A stretch of DNA of 41,584 nucleotides from Paenarthrobacter nitroguajacolicus (GCF_029952445.1 NZ_JAQPPK010000035.1:1-41584); one strand, 5' to 3'. Shown: positions 24,460 through 32,185, numbered from the stretch's first letter. The notes: generated by a model from the letters alone, not told the origin. Translations and numbers: made by a program.

Positions 24460-25948
24460 CGCGGACCACCTTCTCTTCAAGGGCGGCAAGGAATGCTGCT
24501 GACCAGTAATCGACGTCGTGGTCCAGGATTTGCTTGCGCATCAGCTTCATGCGCCGGCGGGCTTCCTTGGGTGGGAGGTTCACGGCACGCAGGATGGCGG
24601 ACTTGAGGCCATCGATATCGTGCGGGTTGATAAGGAATGCCTGCTTGAGCTGGTCGGCAGCGCCGGCGAACTCGCTCAAGACCAACGCGCCGTCGTCCTC
24701 GGAACGGGCCGTGACGTATTCCTTGGCCACAAGGTTCATGCCGTCGCGCAAGGCCGTCACCAACATGACATCCGCCGCGAGGTAGAGGGCCACCATTTCC
24801 TCCACGGGGTAGCTGTGGTGCAGGTAGCGCACCGCCGTGTTCTGGATGGTGTCGTAGGTGCCGTTGATGTGGCCAACCGTGCCTTCGATCTCCTCGCGCA
24901 GGAGGCGGTACTGCTCCACTCGCTCGCGGCTGGGGCTGGCCACCTGGATGAGGGTGGCGTCTTCGACCTTGATCTGGCCGTCCGCCAGGAGTTCTTCGAA
25001 GGCCTTCAGGCGGTGGCCGATTCCCTTGGTGTAATCCAAGCGGTCAACTCCCAAGAGGATCGTCTTGGGATCTCCAAGGTCCTTGCGGATCTGCTTGGCG
25101 CGCTCGATGATCTCCGGATTTGAGGCCAGTTCGCGGATTTGGTCCACATCGATGGAAATCGGGAAGGCCTGGGCCCTGGCGATGTGCGTGACTTCGCCGT
25201 CCGGGCCCTTTACGTGGACTTGCTGCTGCTTGACGCTGGCACCCAGGAAGCGGCGGGCCGAGCGCATGAAGTTGCCGGCATCGCTGGGCCGCTGGAAGCC
25301 CAGGAGGTCGGCCCCCAGCAAGCCGTCGATGATTTCACGGCGCCAGGGAAGCTGCGCGAAGATCTCCGGCGGGGGGAAGGGGATGTGGTTGAAGAAGCCG
25401 ATCTTGAGGTCCGGGCGTGCCTCGCGGAGCAGGCGGGGGACCAGCTGGAGTTGGTAATCCTGAACCCAGACGGTGGCGCCGTCGGCAGCGTGGCGGATGA
25501 CGGCGTCGGCGAATTTCTTGTTCACGGTGCGGTAGGAATCCCACCACGTTCGGTGGAATTCCGGCGGCGCAATGACGTCGTGGTAGAGCGGCCAGATGGT
25601 CGCGTTGGAGAAGCCCTCGTAGTACAGCTCCACTTCATGGCTGCTCAATTGGACCGGGACCAGGTCCATGCCTTCATGGCTGAACGGGCGCACTGTCTCG
25701 TCGGGGGCGCCATGCCAGCCCACCCACGCGCCGTCGGACTTGGTCATCATGGGCGCCAGTGCAGTGACCAAACCGCCGGGGGAGCGGCGCCAGCCGTCAC
25801 CGCCGTCGTCGTCGGCGTCGCTGCAGCGGTCCACGGGCAGTCTGTTGGAGACCACCATGAACTCGAACTTGCTCGCCGTGGGCTTCTTGGTCCGGGAGGA
25901 CCGTGTGCCCTGATCGGTCGTGAGTTTTTCGCTTGCCGGTTCCTGCAT
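24449..25948 (-). CDS. otsA: Alpha,alpha-trehalose-phosphate synthase (UDP-forming)
   Basis: A 499-residue GT20 glycosyltransferase that joins UDP-glucose and glucose-6-phosphate. Motifs include EFMVVSNRLPVDR at the N-terminus, WVGWHGAPDE, VWVQDYQLQLVPRLLR, IGFFNHIPFPPPEIF, LLGVDRLDYTKGIGHRL (donor/phosphate site) and the C-terminal DGMNLVAKEYV and VLSEFAGAADQL. It has an unstructured, charged N-terminal extension of about 35 residues before the domain. The ATG at 25948 has AGGGAG about 6 nt upstream; a longer frame to 26056 is not supported. First gene of the otsAB operon, divergent from the DsbA-like gene. Confidence 0.95.
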   Translation of the reverse strand: MQEPASEKLTTDQGTRSSRTKKPTASKFEFMVVSNRLPVDRCSDADDDGGDGWRRSPGGLVTALAPMMTKSDGAWVGWHGAPDETVRPFSHEGMDLVPVQLSSHEVELYYEGFSNATIWPLYHDVIAPPEFHRTWWDSYRTVNKKFADAVIRHAADGATVWVQDYQLQLVPRLLREARPDLKIGFFNHIPFPPPEIFAQLPWRREIIDGLLGADLLGFQRPSDAGNFMRSARRFLGASVKQQQVHVKGPDGEVTHIARAQAFPISIDVDQIRELASNPEIIERAKQIRKDLGDPKTILLGVDRLDYTKGIGHRLKAFEELLADGQIKVEDATLIQVASPSRERVEQYRLLREEIEGTVGHINGTYDTIQNTAVRYLHHSYPVEEMVALYLAADVMLVTALRDGMNLVAKEYVTARSEDDGALVLSEFAGAADQLKQAFLINPHDIDGLKSAILRAVNLPPKEARRRMKLMRKQILDHDVDYWSAAFLAALEEKVVRDDS

Positions 25949-26124
25949 TAATGCTCCCTGGGGTTGCTGTGACTCAACTCCCAGCCTACTAGCGGAATCT
26001 TCACGGGCGGTTGATCGTTCAACAACCGGGCGGGAGGGTGTGCGGTGGAGCTCCAAGTTGGCTCCCGTAAACTGTCCCCGTTGCCCTAGCTATTCACTAC
26101 GACGTCGAGTAACCCGAGGAACTG

Positions 26125-27003
26125 ATGAGCCCCGCAAACGAATCCCGCCTGTCAAAGGCTGAACGCACCGCCCAGGCACGGGAGAAAGCGCGGGCAATCC
26201 GCGAAGAACAGTTGAAGAAGGAGAAGCGCAACAAGCTTCTGATCGGCTGGGGCATCGTGGTCGCCATTGTCGTCATCATCGGTATCATCGCGGCCGTGGT
26301 TGTCGGCGGCGTCCAGAACAACGCGCCGATTGCCGATCAGGGTCCGACGCCGGCCAACGGCAACGTCCACGGCGGCGTCACGCTGCTGGCAGGCAGCGAA
26401 GTTGTGAAGTCCGAGCCGGCCTCGGTCAACGTGGCCGACGTGCCTTCCGCTCCCGCCACCAAACCCGCCACGGTGACCGTGCCCGGCGGCGAAGCCGAGG
26501 CCGGCAAGCCGGTCAAGGTAGTTGCCTACATCGACTTCATCTGCCCGGTCTGCAAGCGCTTCGAGACCACCTACGGCGATGCTCTCACCAAGCTCCGCAA
26601 CGACGGCAAAATCTCCCTCGAGTACCGCCCACTCGGGTTCCTGGACCAGCAGTCCACCACCAACTACTCCTCCCGCGCGGCCAACGCAGCAGCTTGCGTA
26701 GCGAACACCTCGCCGGACAAATACGCGGACTTCTTCAACCTCCTCTTCGAGCGTCAGCCGGCCGAAGGCAGCGCGGGCATCTCGGACAAGGACCTCAAGG
26801 CCATGGCCACGGAGGTTGGCGCCGCCAACATTGACTCTTGCGTGGACAGCAAGCAGTACCGTCCATGGGTGAAGGTTGCCACACAGGAAGCTGCGGCAAT
26901 CGGCATCACCGGCACCCCGACGATCTTCGTCGACGGCAAGCAGTGGGACGGTACCACCGACCTGAACGCCGAGATCCAGACCGCCATCACGGCAAAGGGC
27001 TAA
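26125..27003 (+). CDS. Membrane-anchored DsbA-like thiol-disulfide oxidoreductase
   Basis: A 292-residue protein with a charged cytoplasmic N-terminus (residues 1-36, a likely coiled coil rich in Lys, Arg, Glu and Ala), one membrane anchor (about 38-61), a Pro/Ala/Val linker and an extracytoplasmic thioredoxin-fold domain of the DsbA/Thioredoxin_4 type. The active site is C140-P-V-C143 within YIDFICPVCKRFE, and the cis-proline loop is GITGTPTIFVDG. Two extra cysteines (AAACVAN, IDSCVDS) may form a structural disulfide. It would oxidise or isomerise secreted proteins. GAGGA lies 5 nt before the ATG. Divergent from otsA. Confidence 0.92.
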   Translation: MSPANESRLSKAERTAQAREKARAIREEQLKKEKRNKLLIGWGIVVAIVVIIGIIAAVVVGGVQNNAPIADQGPTPANGNVHGGVTLLAGSEVVKSEPASVNVADVPSAPATKPATVTVPGGEAEAGKPVKVVAYIDFICPVCKRFETTYGDALTKLRNDGKISLEYRPLGFLDQQSTTNYSSRAANAAACVANTSPDKYADFFNLLFERQPAEGSAGISDKDLKAMATEVGAANIDSCVDSKQYRPWVKVATQEAAAIGITGTPTIFVDGKQWDGTTDLNAEIQTAITAKG

Positions 27004-27199
27004 GCGCCCTTCCGAATTACGCTTTTCGGAATTACGCCTGTCCGGAATCACGATGGCGGCCGGTTACCTTGCGTTGCGGGGTGGCCGGCCGTTGTTGTGC
27101 GGCGGTTCGGGCTGGTTACCGCGAATTTCCGTGACGGGGACGGTGTGGGCTAACCTTATCTAGCGCTCTTCGGCGCTTTGCTCCGGGTTACCGGTGCGT

Positions 27200-27276
27200 G
27201 CCTCCTTAGCTCAGTTGGCCAGAGCACCGCTCTTGTAAAGCGGGGGTCGTCGGTTCGAATCCGACAGGGGGCTCCA
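27200..27276 (+). tRNA. tRNA-Thr (anticodon TGT)
   Basis: A complete cloverleaf. The acceptor stem GCCTCCT pairs with AGGGGGC, the D-loop is AGCTCAGTTGGCCAGAGC, the anticodon stem CCGCT/AGCGG encloses loop CTTGTAA with anticodon TGT at 27234-27236, and the T-arm is GTCGGTTCGAATCCGAC. Discriminator T is followed by an encoded CCA. A terminator follows directly. Confidence 0.97.
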
Positions 27277-27278
27277 CG

Positions 27279-27325
27279 AACCCCTCCGTTCCGGCGATTT
27301 TACCCGCGAATGGAGGGGTTTTTCG
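27279..27325 (+). terminator. Terminator after tRNA-Thr
   Basis: AACCCCTCC (27279-27287) pairs with GGAGGGGTT (27313-27321), followed by a run of T. The loop is about 25 nt. Confidence 0.75.
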
Positions 27326-27352
27326 TGTCTGGACTAGCGGGGCACTGCACGT

Positions 27353-28564
27353 TTACTTGTGCTTGTTCCGGCGTCCTGCCCGGTCAGCGAAAGCGTCCAA
27401 GGCCGCGATGATCTCTGGCGCCACCCACACCCGGGTGCCGCGGATCTTGCCGGCCGATGCCAGGATTCCCGCTGCCTCCAACCGTTCGACAGCGCGGTAG
27501 GCCGTGGCCAGGGATGCCTCGGTATGCTCCGCGACCATCTCCGCAGTCAGCGCAGGTTCCCTGGGCACGATGTCCAGGACCTTGCGGACAGACGGTGGGC
27601 CGCCGGCAAGCTTCTCCCGGTACCCTTGCTCTGCCGCCTCGATGTCCGAGGCCAGCTGCCGGCCGTTGTCGACGGCCCGGACGGCTGACTCAGCGAAACG
27701 CTCCACGATCGGCTGGATGGCTCCATCGCGGTAGGCACTCAGGGCATCGAAATAGAGGCCGGTGTCAGTCAGCAACCCCGAGGAGACCGGGACGGTGACG
27801 TTCTCGGTGACGCCCTTGGCCCTCAGCAGGGCGCTGACAATGGCCCGTCCGGTGCGGCCGTTACCGTCGGCGAACGGGTGGATGGTTTCGAACTGGGCGT
27901 GGGCGATTGCCGCTTGGGTCAGTGCAGGAATGTCATCCCGCCTCATAAAAGCGACCAGGTCTTCCATGGCGGGCAGCACCCGGTCGGGGTGGGGAGGCAC
28001 GAATTCGGCGGTGTGCGGGGAGTTACCGCGGATCCAGTTCTGGGCGTCCCGGTACTCCCCTGCGATGCTGTTGTCGGAGGCGTTCAGCAGGGCATGGTGC
28101 ATGACGGCGATGTTCGCTATGGAGAGGTCCTCCGAGAGGTCTATGGCAGCCTGCAGTGCTTTGACGTTGGAGGCTACCAGCGAGGCGTTCTTGCTGGAGG
28201 TGTCGCCTATCTGGGCCAGCGCGATCCTGCGGGCACCTGCTGTCAGGTTTTCGATCTGGGAACTGGACGCGGATTCGCTGCGCAGCAGCAGCGCCGAGAA
28301 TGCAGCGGTGTCACGACCCAGTTCGGCATCGAAGCGGACCATCTCCACCGTGGCGGCCTCGGCCAAAGCCTGGGTTCGGGAGTCAACGGCGGGGTCCACC
28401 TCTGCTATTTCTGGCACGACGGCGGCCGCATAGGGCCCCCTGGCCAATAGCCGCTGCCGGCGTGATGCTCCCCGGTCTGGGTCGGTTTCCCACGGGTGTT
28501 CCTCGTAGCCAATCGCCGGCCAAGGCCGATCAGGGTTCACGATGACCTCGGGTTCGGCGTCCAT
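27353..28564 (-). CDS. Fic family protein (class II) with C-terminal winged helix
   Basis: A 403-residue Fic protein, which would transfer AMP from ATP to target proteins. The catalytic motif HPFADGNGRTGR is at residues 229-240 and fits the HPFx(D/E)GNGRxxR consensus fully. An inhibitory motif of the (S/T)xxxE(G/N) type is seen N-terminal to the Fic core (S101-SQI-E105-N106), so activity is self-restrained as in class II Fic proteins. The C-terminal part (about 325-395; EMVAEHTEASLATAYRAVERLEAAGIL) is a winged helix that may bind its own promoter. AAGGA lies 5 nt upstream of the ATG. It sits next to tRNA-Thr, in a patch of accessory genes. Confidence 0.93.
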   Translation of the reverse strand: MDAEPEVIVNPDRPWPAIGYEEHPWETDPDRGASRRQRLLARGPYAAAVVPEIAEVDPAVDSRTQALAEAATVEMVRFDAELGRDTAAFSALLLRSESASSSQIENLTAGARRIALAQIGDTSSKNASLVASNVKALQAAIDLSEDLSIANIAVMHHALLNASDNSIAGEYRDAQNWIRGNSPHTAEFVPPHPDRVLPAMEDLVAFMRRDDIPALTQAAIAHAQFETIHPFADGNGRTGRAIVSALLRAKGVTENVTVPVSSGLLTDTGLYFDALSAYRDGAIQPIVERFAESAVRAVDNGRQLASDIEAAEQGYREKLAGGPPSVRKVLDIVPREPALTAEMVAEHTEASLATAYRAVERLEAAGILASAGKIRGTRVWVAPEIIAALDAFADRAGRRNKHK

Positions 28565-28594
28565 GGGTTCCTTTGAGAAGATCGAGAGTTGATT

Positions 28595-28620
28595 TTCTCA
28601 TAATCGCATAAGAATGAGAA
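28595..28620. promoter_or_regulatory. Inverted repeat in the AT-rich fic promoter region
   Basis: TTCTCAT (28595-28601) and ATGAGAA (28614-28620) form perfect arms around a 12-bp spacer, in an unusually AT-rich stretch 30-55 bp upstream of the Fic start. It is a candidate autoregulatory site for the winged helix of the Fic protein. Confidence 0.5.
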
Positions 28621-28743
28621 TATTTGAGGTTTTGAGCTTCAGAGCGACTAATTGCTGGCGGACGTCCTTCGTTGGACCTGAAGCCGTGTTGCTGCGAGGG
28701 ACCGATTCGGCATCCGACGCTGAGAACTGGTTAGCTGTGCGAC

Positions 28744-29208
28744 ATGGGATTCTTTAGGAAGAGGACTGCATCCACGCCGGTCGCGGACGTGGAGAGCCCG
28801 GTATATTCCGAGCTAAACGATGAGCACAAGGCATTTCTGGCGAACCACATCAAGCTGGCAGACCAAGCAGAAGTGGATCTTCAGGACCCGGTCAGTGTGG
28901 CTGAGTTCTATGAGCTCGTTTACGCAACCTGGCAGACATCTCCCGACGGCACCCTGGCGGACCTTCGGGAACCGTACTGCAACGCAGCAGGCGTCGCTTA
29001 CGGTGAACTGCTGGTACGCACGACACCTTTGCGATGGGTTATTGCAGAGGACTCCTTGGGGCGGGAAATGGCGCTGCACGCCGAGCAGAACAACACATTG
29101 GTCTACCCGCTGAACGCCGTCGAGAAACGATGGGCGCAGGGTGACGACGGCGACTTCATTCCGGTGTTGGCCGGGGCGGTCTATAAGCACTTCGGCGGAC
29201 GCGGCTAG
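28744..29208 (+). CDS. Hypothetical protein, DUF3806-like
   Basis: A 154-residue soluble protein. The segment LREPYCNAAGVAYGELLVRTTPLRWVIAEDSLGREMALHAEQNNTLVYPLNAVEKRW (from about residue 75) resembles DUF3806, a small domain of unknown function common in actinobacteria. The N-terminus is basic and Ser/Thr-rich. No catalytic motif is visible. The start at 28744 lacks a ribosome site; TTAGCT lies about 8 nt upstream, so the mRNA may be leaderless. Divergent from the Fic gene. The 224 bp downstream (29209-29432) show nothing I recognise. Confidence 0.65.
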   Translation: MGFFRKRTASTPVADVESPVYSELNDEHKAFLANHIKLADQAEVDLQDPVSVAEFYELVYATWQTSPDGTLADLREPYCNAAGVAYGELLVRTTPLRWVIAEDSLGREMALHAEQNNTLVYPLNAVEKRWAQGDDGDFIPVLAGAVYKHFGGRG

Positions 29209-29432
29209 CCACAGTGGACCTCGATGAATACCTCGGTCGTGGAAACGGCCCCATAGGCCGCCGCTGGCACTCGAACAGCCGCTGAGGAATAGCTGACGGG
29301 CTATTGTCCGGAGCCGCGCTTGTGCTCATGCTTCATGGATGGCTGGGGACAGACCGCAACGGACCTCAATACGTCAGCGATGCGGATCTGCAATCCCGAT
29401 CACGAACCAGCGCGCGGTAGCTCGGGTGCAGC

Positions 29433-29834
29433 CTACAAACGACGCCAGCCACCGGCGCGGTTGTTTGCGATGACCGCACGGAACATCTCAAGCAGGGCAT
29501 CCACGTTGATCTCGTCCCCGTCGTAGACCTGGATTGCTCGTGCAGTGGCGTTGCCCTGTCCTTGATTAATAATCCCGTGTGGATCAGGCACCGTCGGGTC
29601 ATAGACGAATATGTTGACATGGTCTTTAGTGGCCAACAGGGCACAGATGTTGCCCTGGAGTACGAAGTATGGCTGTACGGACCTTTTGATGGTCTCGACT
29701 ACCTCGGGATCAGCTTCGCGGACGATCGAACGCACTTGTTGGCAGATGGCTTGCTGCCATTTGGGGAGCCGGTCGATGTACTCGTCAACTCGGGGATCGA
29801 CATTCGAGGTGATCACCCCATCAGATTGCCCCAT
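29433..29834 (-). CDS. DUF1801 domain protein (YdhG/YjbR-like)
   Basis: A 133-residue protein with the DUF1801 pattern: VDPRVDEYIDRLPKWQQAICQQVRSIVREADPEVVETIKRSVQPYFVLQGNICALLATKDHVNIFVYDP. The domain has a small alpha/beta fold, often described as similar to YdhG, and its function is not established. The C-terminal part ARAIQVYDGDEINVDALLEMFRAVI is the usual closing helix. The start at 29834 is chosen because the frame upstream overlaps the DUF2306 gene; the ribosome site is weak, and a GTG about 15 nt downstream is possible. It lies 11 bp after the DUF2306 gene, so the two form an operon. Confidence 0.8.
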   Translation of the reverse strand: MGQSDGVITSNVDPRVDEYIDRLPKWQQAICQQVRSIVREADPEVVETIKRSVQPYFVLQGNICALLATKDHVNIFVYDPTVPDPHGIINQGQGNATARAIQVYDGDEINVDALLEMFRAVIANNRAGGWRRL

Positions 29835-29845
29835 CCGGAGCCGGG

Positions 29846-30376
29846 TCACAAGCTCCGGCGTGAGTTGCCGGCCGGCGCTGGTGATTGGGCATGGCTGCCC
29901 GAATGCGGAGCCTTCCGGCGCAGCTGCGCCAGCCCGGCCACGGTCAGCCCAGCGGTGAGCGCAAGGGCGGCCACCCAGAGGACGAGTCCGCCGACGTCGT
30001 GGACGGCCATCTGCGGCAGTCGCCTCGCGGGTACGGCCACGACGCCGATGAACGCACCTACGAGTCCGAAGTAGCTGCCGGTCATGAACCGCTGATGCGC
30101 ACGGATATTGCCGCGACGGACGGACCATAAGCCCAGGGTCAGGGTGCAGAACGTTAGAACGGACAGTGCGTGGAGCCAGTTGAACCCGCCGTCGATGGTC
30201 CGGATTCCGAAGGACGTGAACACCACGATGTACATGCTCACAGCCCAGATGCGTCCAAGGATCTTGTGAGCTGTGGTTCCCTTGTTGCGGCGGAGCAGGT
30301 TCACTGCGCCGAAGATCAATGCGTAGCCCGCAGCGATGGCGTGCAGGGCGATGAGGAAGGTCCAGGGAGAGGGCAT
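29846..30376 (-). CDS. DUF2306 membrane protein
   Basis: A 176-residue integral membrane protein with four to five hydrophobic segments. It matches DUF2306: an N-terminal IALHAIAAGYALIFGAVNLLRR, then GTTAHKILGRIWAVSMYIVVFTSF (TxHrxlGr-type motif) and NIRAHQRFMTGSYFGLVGAF, where the two histidines could bind heme or metal. The function is unknown. The start follows the upstream 95-residue frame by 4 bp and the DUF1801 gene follows 11 bp downstream, so a three-gene operon is likely. Confidence 0.8.
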   Translation of the reverse strand: MPSPWTFLIALHAIAAGYALIFGAVNLLRRNKGTTAHKILGRIWAVSMYIVVFTSFGIRTIDGGFNWLHALSVLTFCTLTLGLWSVRRGNIRAHQRFMTGSYFGLVGAFIGVVAVPARRLPQMAVHDVGGLVLWVAALALTAGLTVAGLAQLRRKAPHSGSHAQSPAPAGNSRRSL

Positions 30377-30380
30377 GGGG

Positions 30381-30668
30381 TCAGCCTGCCGAGCCGGGGT
30401 AATCGGCCGGCCAGAACTCCTTGGCTCTTGCCGCGGCGGACCTGAGTTGTCCGCCGTCGAGAATCAATGAGTTTTCCTCGATACCGAGTTCAGGCCATTG
30501 CGCTCCGGACCACGGCGGTGGAACGAGCCGGACTTGGCGGCCGCGTTGCGGTGGTGTCGGTACGGGGAAATCCTGGAAGAAGGCCACAGGGATCCTTTGC
30601 TTGCTGGCTTCGACTGACCAGCGGAACGACGATTGTGCGTCGTCGTGGATCCCCCAATCCGTCCTCAC
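30381..30668 (-). CDS. Small hypothetical protein
   Basis: A 95-residue frame that I do not recognise. It is mixed in composition, with no signal peptide or membrane segment, and contains a Pro-rich middle (FPVPTPPQRGRQVRLVPPPW) and several Trp. Its stop is 4 bp before the DUF2306 start, and it faces the HTH/Clp-N pair across a 95-bp divergent promoter region, which favours it being real. The ribosome site (GAGG next to the ATG) is poor. An overlapping plus-strand frame at 30421-30753 is less likely to be a gene. Confidence 0.45.
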   Translation of the reverse strand: MRTDWGIHDDAQSSFRWSVEASKQRIPVAFFQDFPVPTPPQRGRQVRLVPPPWSGAQWPELGIEENSLILDGGQLRSAAARAKEFWPADYPGSAG

Positions 30669-30726
30669 AGGTGAGTCTAGTCGAGAAGAGTATCCAGCCC
30701 CGCAAGAAGAACCCTGTCAGTCTGCA

Positions 30727-30756
30727 TTGACAAAGGAGCACCTGTCAATCTAGCCT
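30727..30756 (+). promoter_or_regulatory. Leaderless promoter with TTGACA palindrome for the HTH/Clp-N pair
   Basis: TTGACA (30727-30732) is a consensus -35. TAGCCT (30751-30756) lies 18 bp downstream and 7 nt before the ATG at 30764, so transcription should begin at or next to the start codon. TTGACA and TGTCAA (30743-30748) form an inverted repeat with a 10-bp spacer inside the promoter, a possible operator. Confidence 0.6.
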
Positions 30757-30763
30757 GACACGT

Positions 30764-30967
30764 ATGGAAGCCGAAGAACTGTCCGAGCAGATCCACTCCA
30801 CCAGCCCCGCAGTTGGATTGCGGGCCGTGGGCGCCCTCCATCGCCTGGCCGAACAGGTGGAGGCAGTCCATGTCCGGGCGGCCCGTGAGCAAGGCTGGAC
30901 GTGGGAACAGATCGGTGACGCCTTGGGTGTTTCCCGGCAATCGGTGCACGCTAAATACAGGGAATGA
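30764..30967 (+). CDS. Small helix-turn-helix protein
   Basis: A 67-residue protein. The C-terminal half (VHVRAAREQGWTWEQIGDALGVSRQSVHAKYRE) is a helix-turn-helix of the sigma-70 region 4 / MarR-like type ending just after the recognition helix, and the N-terminal half is a helix that could mediate dimer formation. It is followed after 8 bp by a stand-alone Clp N-domain gene; I recall this pairing as recurrent in actinobacteria. It may autoregulate through the TTGACA/TGTCAA repeat in its promoter. Confidence 0.85.
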   Translation: MEAEELSEQIHSTSPAVGLRAVGALHRLAEQVEAVHVRAAREQGWTWEQIGDALGVSRQSVHAKYRE

Positions 30968-30975
30968 GTTGAGCC

Positions 30976-31434
30976 ATGTTTGAGCAATTTACGCAGGACA
31001 CCCGCCGGATTGTTGGGTATGCCATGGAAGAAGCGCGCAGTCTGGGCGACAAACGGCTGGGAACCGAGCACCTGCTTCTGGGGGCCCTCCACGAACGCGG
31101 TCCGGCCGAGGCGCTGGGTGTTTCCTTGGAGGATGCGCGGAAGGCCGCAGCACGCTTGGATTCCGCTGCGTTGAAAGCAATCGGCTTCGAAAGCAAAGAC
31201 CTTGTGCGGGCAGCCATGCCAACCCTCGGGAGGAAGCCGCCCTTCAGTTCCGGGGCCAAAGAGGTCATGGCTTCAATGGTGAAATTTGCCGTCGATCAAA
31301 AATCGCGGAAGATCACAGCGTCGAGCCTCCTGATTTCGCTGCTGGAGCGAGAGGAGCACGACCCCGTGTCTGCCCTTTTCCAGGAGCTCAAAGTGGACCG
31401 CACGGCCGTTCGCGCTCGGCTGTTGTCCCGCTAG
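30976..31434 (+). CDS. Stand-alone Clp N-terminal domain protein
   Basis: A 152-residue protein made only of the double Clp-N repeat found at the N-terminus of ClpC/ClpA unfoldases. Repeat 1 starts MFEQFTQDTRRIVGYAMEEARSLGDKRLGTEHLLLGAL and repeat 2 contains FSSGAKEVMASMVKFAVDQKSRKITASSLLISLLE. There are no AAA+ ATPase modules. In ClpC this domain receives adaptors and tagged substrates. A free copy could be an adaptor, decoy or sensor for the ClpCP protease. It is the second gene of the leaderless HTH operon and is convergent with the receiver gene. Confidence 0.9.
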   Translation: MFEQFTQDTRRIVGYAMEEARSLGDKRLGTEHLLLGALHERGPAEALGVSLEDARKAAARLDSAALKAIGFESKDLVRAAMPTLGRKPPFSSGAKEVMASMVKFAVDQKSRKITASSLLISLLEREEHDPVSALFQELKVDRTAVRARLLSR

Positions 31435-31460
31435 GCCGGCAGGCAGAACCCTGACACCCG

Positions 31461-31850
31461 CTACGCAGGTGGGATGGTTGCCAGCTCTTGGGGAACCATC
31501 CCCTGCGCGACTTCCCGAAGCTGCTGGGGCCGGAACGGCTTGACCAGGTAGGCCGAAGCGCCGGAGGCGATGCCGTGGAGTTCATCGTCCCGTTCGGCGA
31601 ACGCCGTGATCATCAGGATCGGCGCCGGGGACACGGCGGCAACGAGCCTCGCCGCCTCGCGGCCGTCCATGTCCGGAAGGCCCACGTCAAGGGTAATCAG
31701 GGTCGGGTTCAGCCGTTCGGCGGCCATCACGCCTTCCGTACCCGTTTCAAACGCGTGGACCTCGAATCCTTCAGCGCTAAGGATCAGGTCGATGAGGTCG
31801 CGGATGTCGTTGTCGTCTTCGATGACGACGCAGATGCCTCGTGAAGTCAT
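31461..31850 (-). CDS. Orphan response regulator receiver (CheY-like)
   Basis: A 129-residue single-domain receiver. The acidic pocket (E11, D12, D13), phospho-acceptor D55 (TLDVGLPDMDG), T82 (MITAFAERDDE) and K104 (YLVKPF) are all present, so it should accept phosphate from a histidine kinase. There is no output domain and no kinase gene nearby. It may act by protein contact or in a phosphorelay. AAGGGGG lies 6 nt before the ATG. The Clp-N gene converges on it. Confidence 0.93.
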   Translation of the reverse strand: MTSRGICVVIEDDNDIRDLIDLILSAEGFEVHAFETGTEGVMAAERLNPTLITLDVGLPDMDGREAARLVAAVSPAPILMITAFAERDDELHGIASGASAYLVKPFRPQQLREVAQGMVPQELATIPPA

Positions 31851-32185
31851 ATGGGCCCCCTTCAGGGCCAGTCTAGAGGCAAGCCTGCTCTAAAGGTTCG
31901 CAGGCAGGGCAGTGGCAAGTAGCGCGCCCTCGCCGAGGAGTAAAAAACGAGTACAAACTACTCGTGTCATTCCCCGTGGTCGGGCCTGTACTGGATACAG
32001 CGGATCCAAGCAACGGCCCATGACCCCCCTCGTCGGCCGGTGCTGCCCATCGGATCCGCGGCGCAGGGCCGGAGGCATCTCCCAGAAGTGCCGTCCGGCC
32101 CTGACGCGAGGGCTACGCGGCTGGGACGACGACGGCGACCCCCCCAGCGTGTGGAGGCGTCGCCGTCGTACTTCTCCAGGTTGCG
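31851..32185. other. 335-bp intergenic region with two inverted repeats
   Basis: No gene is recognised here. Near the receiver gene, ACGAGTA-caaac-TACTCGT (31947-31965) is a perfect 7-bp inverted repeat in an AT-rich patch about 100 bp upstream of the receiver start, a possible operator or part of its promoter. Near the SDR gene, an 11-bp perfect stem (ACGACGGCGAC 32129-32139 with 32159-32169) follows the SDR stop by about 17 nt on the minus strand and is its likely GC-rich terminator. The sequence between, 31970-32125, is GC-rich and shows nothing else. Confidence 0.55.
32129..32169 (-). terminator. Probable terminator of the SDR gene
   Basis: An 11-bp perfect inverted repeat with a 19-nt loop lies directly downstream of the SDR stop codon on the minus strand. 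There is no U-tract. Confidence 0.5.

Noticed and set aside
27200..27276. tRNA-Thr as an integration (attachment) site for a mobile island
   Set aside because: I found no direct repeat of the tRNA 3' end downstream and no integrase, transposase or phage gene in the window. The accessory genes that follow may still be acquired, but this mechanism has no support here.
27178..27411. A 77-codon plus-strand frame spanning tRNA-Thr
   Set aside because: It covers the tRNA and its terminator; the frame is incidental.
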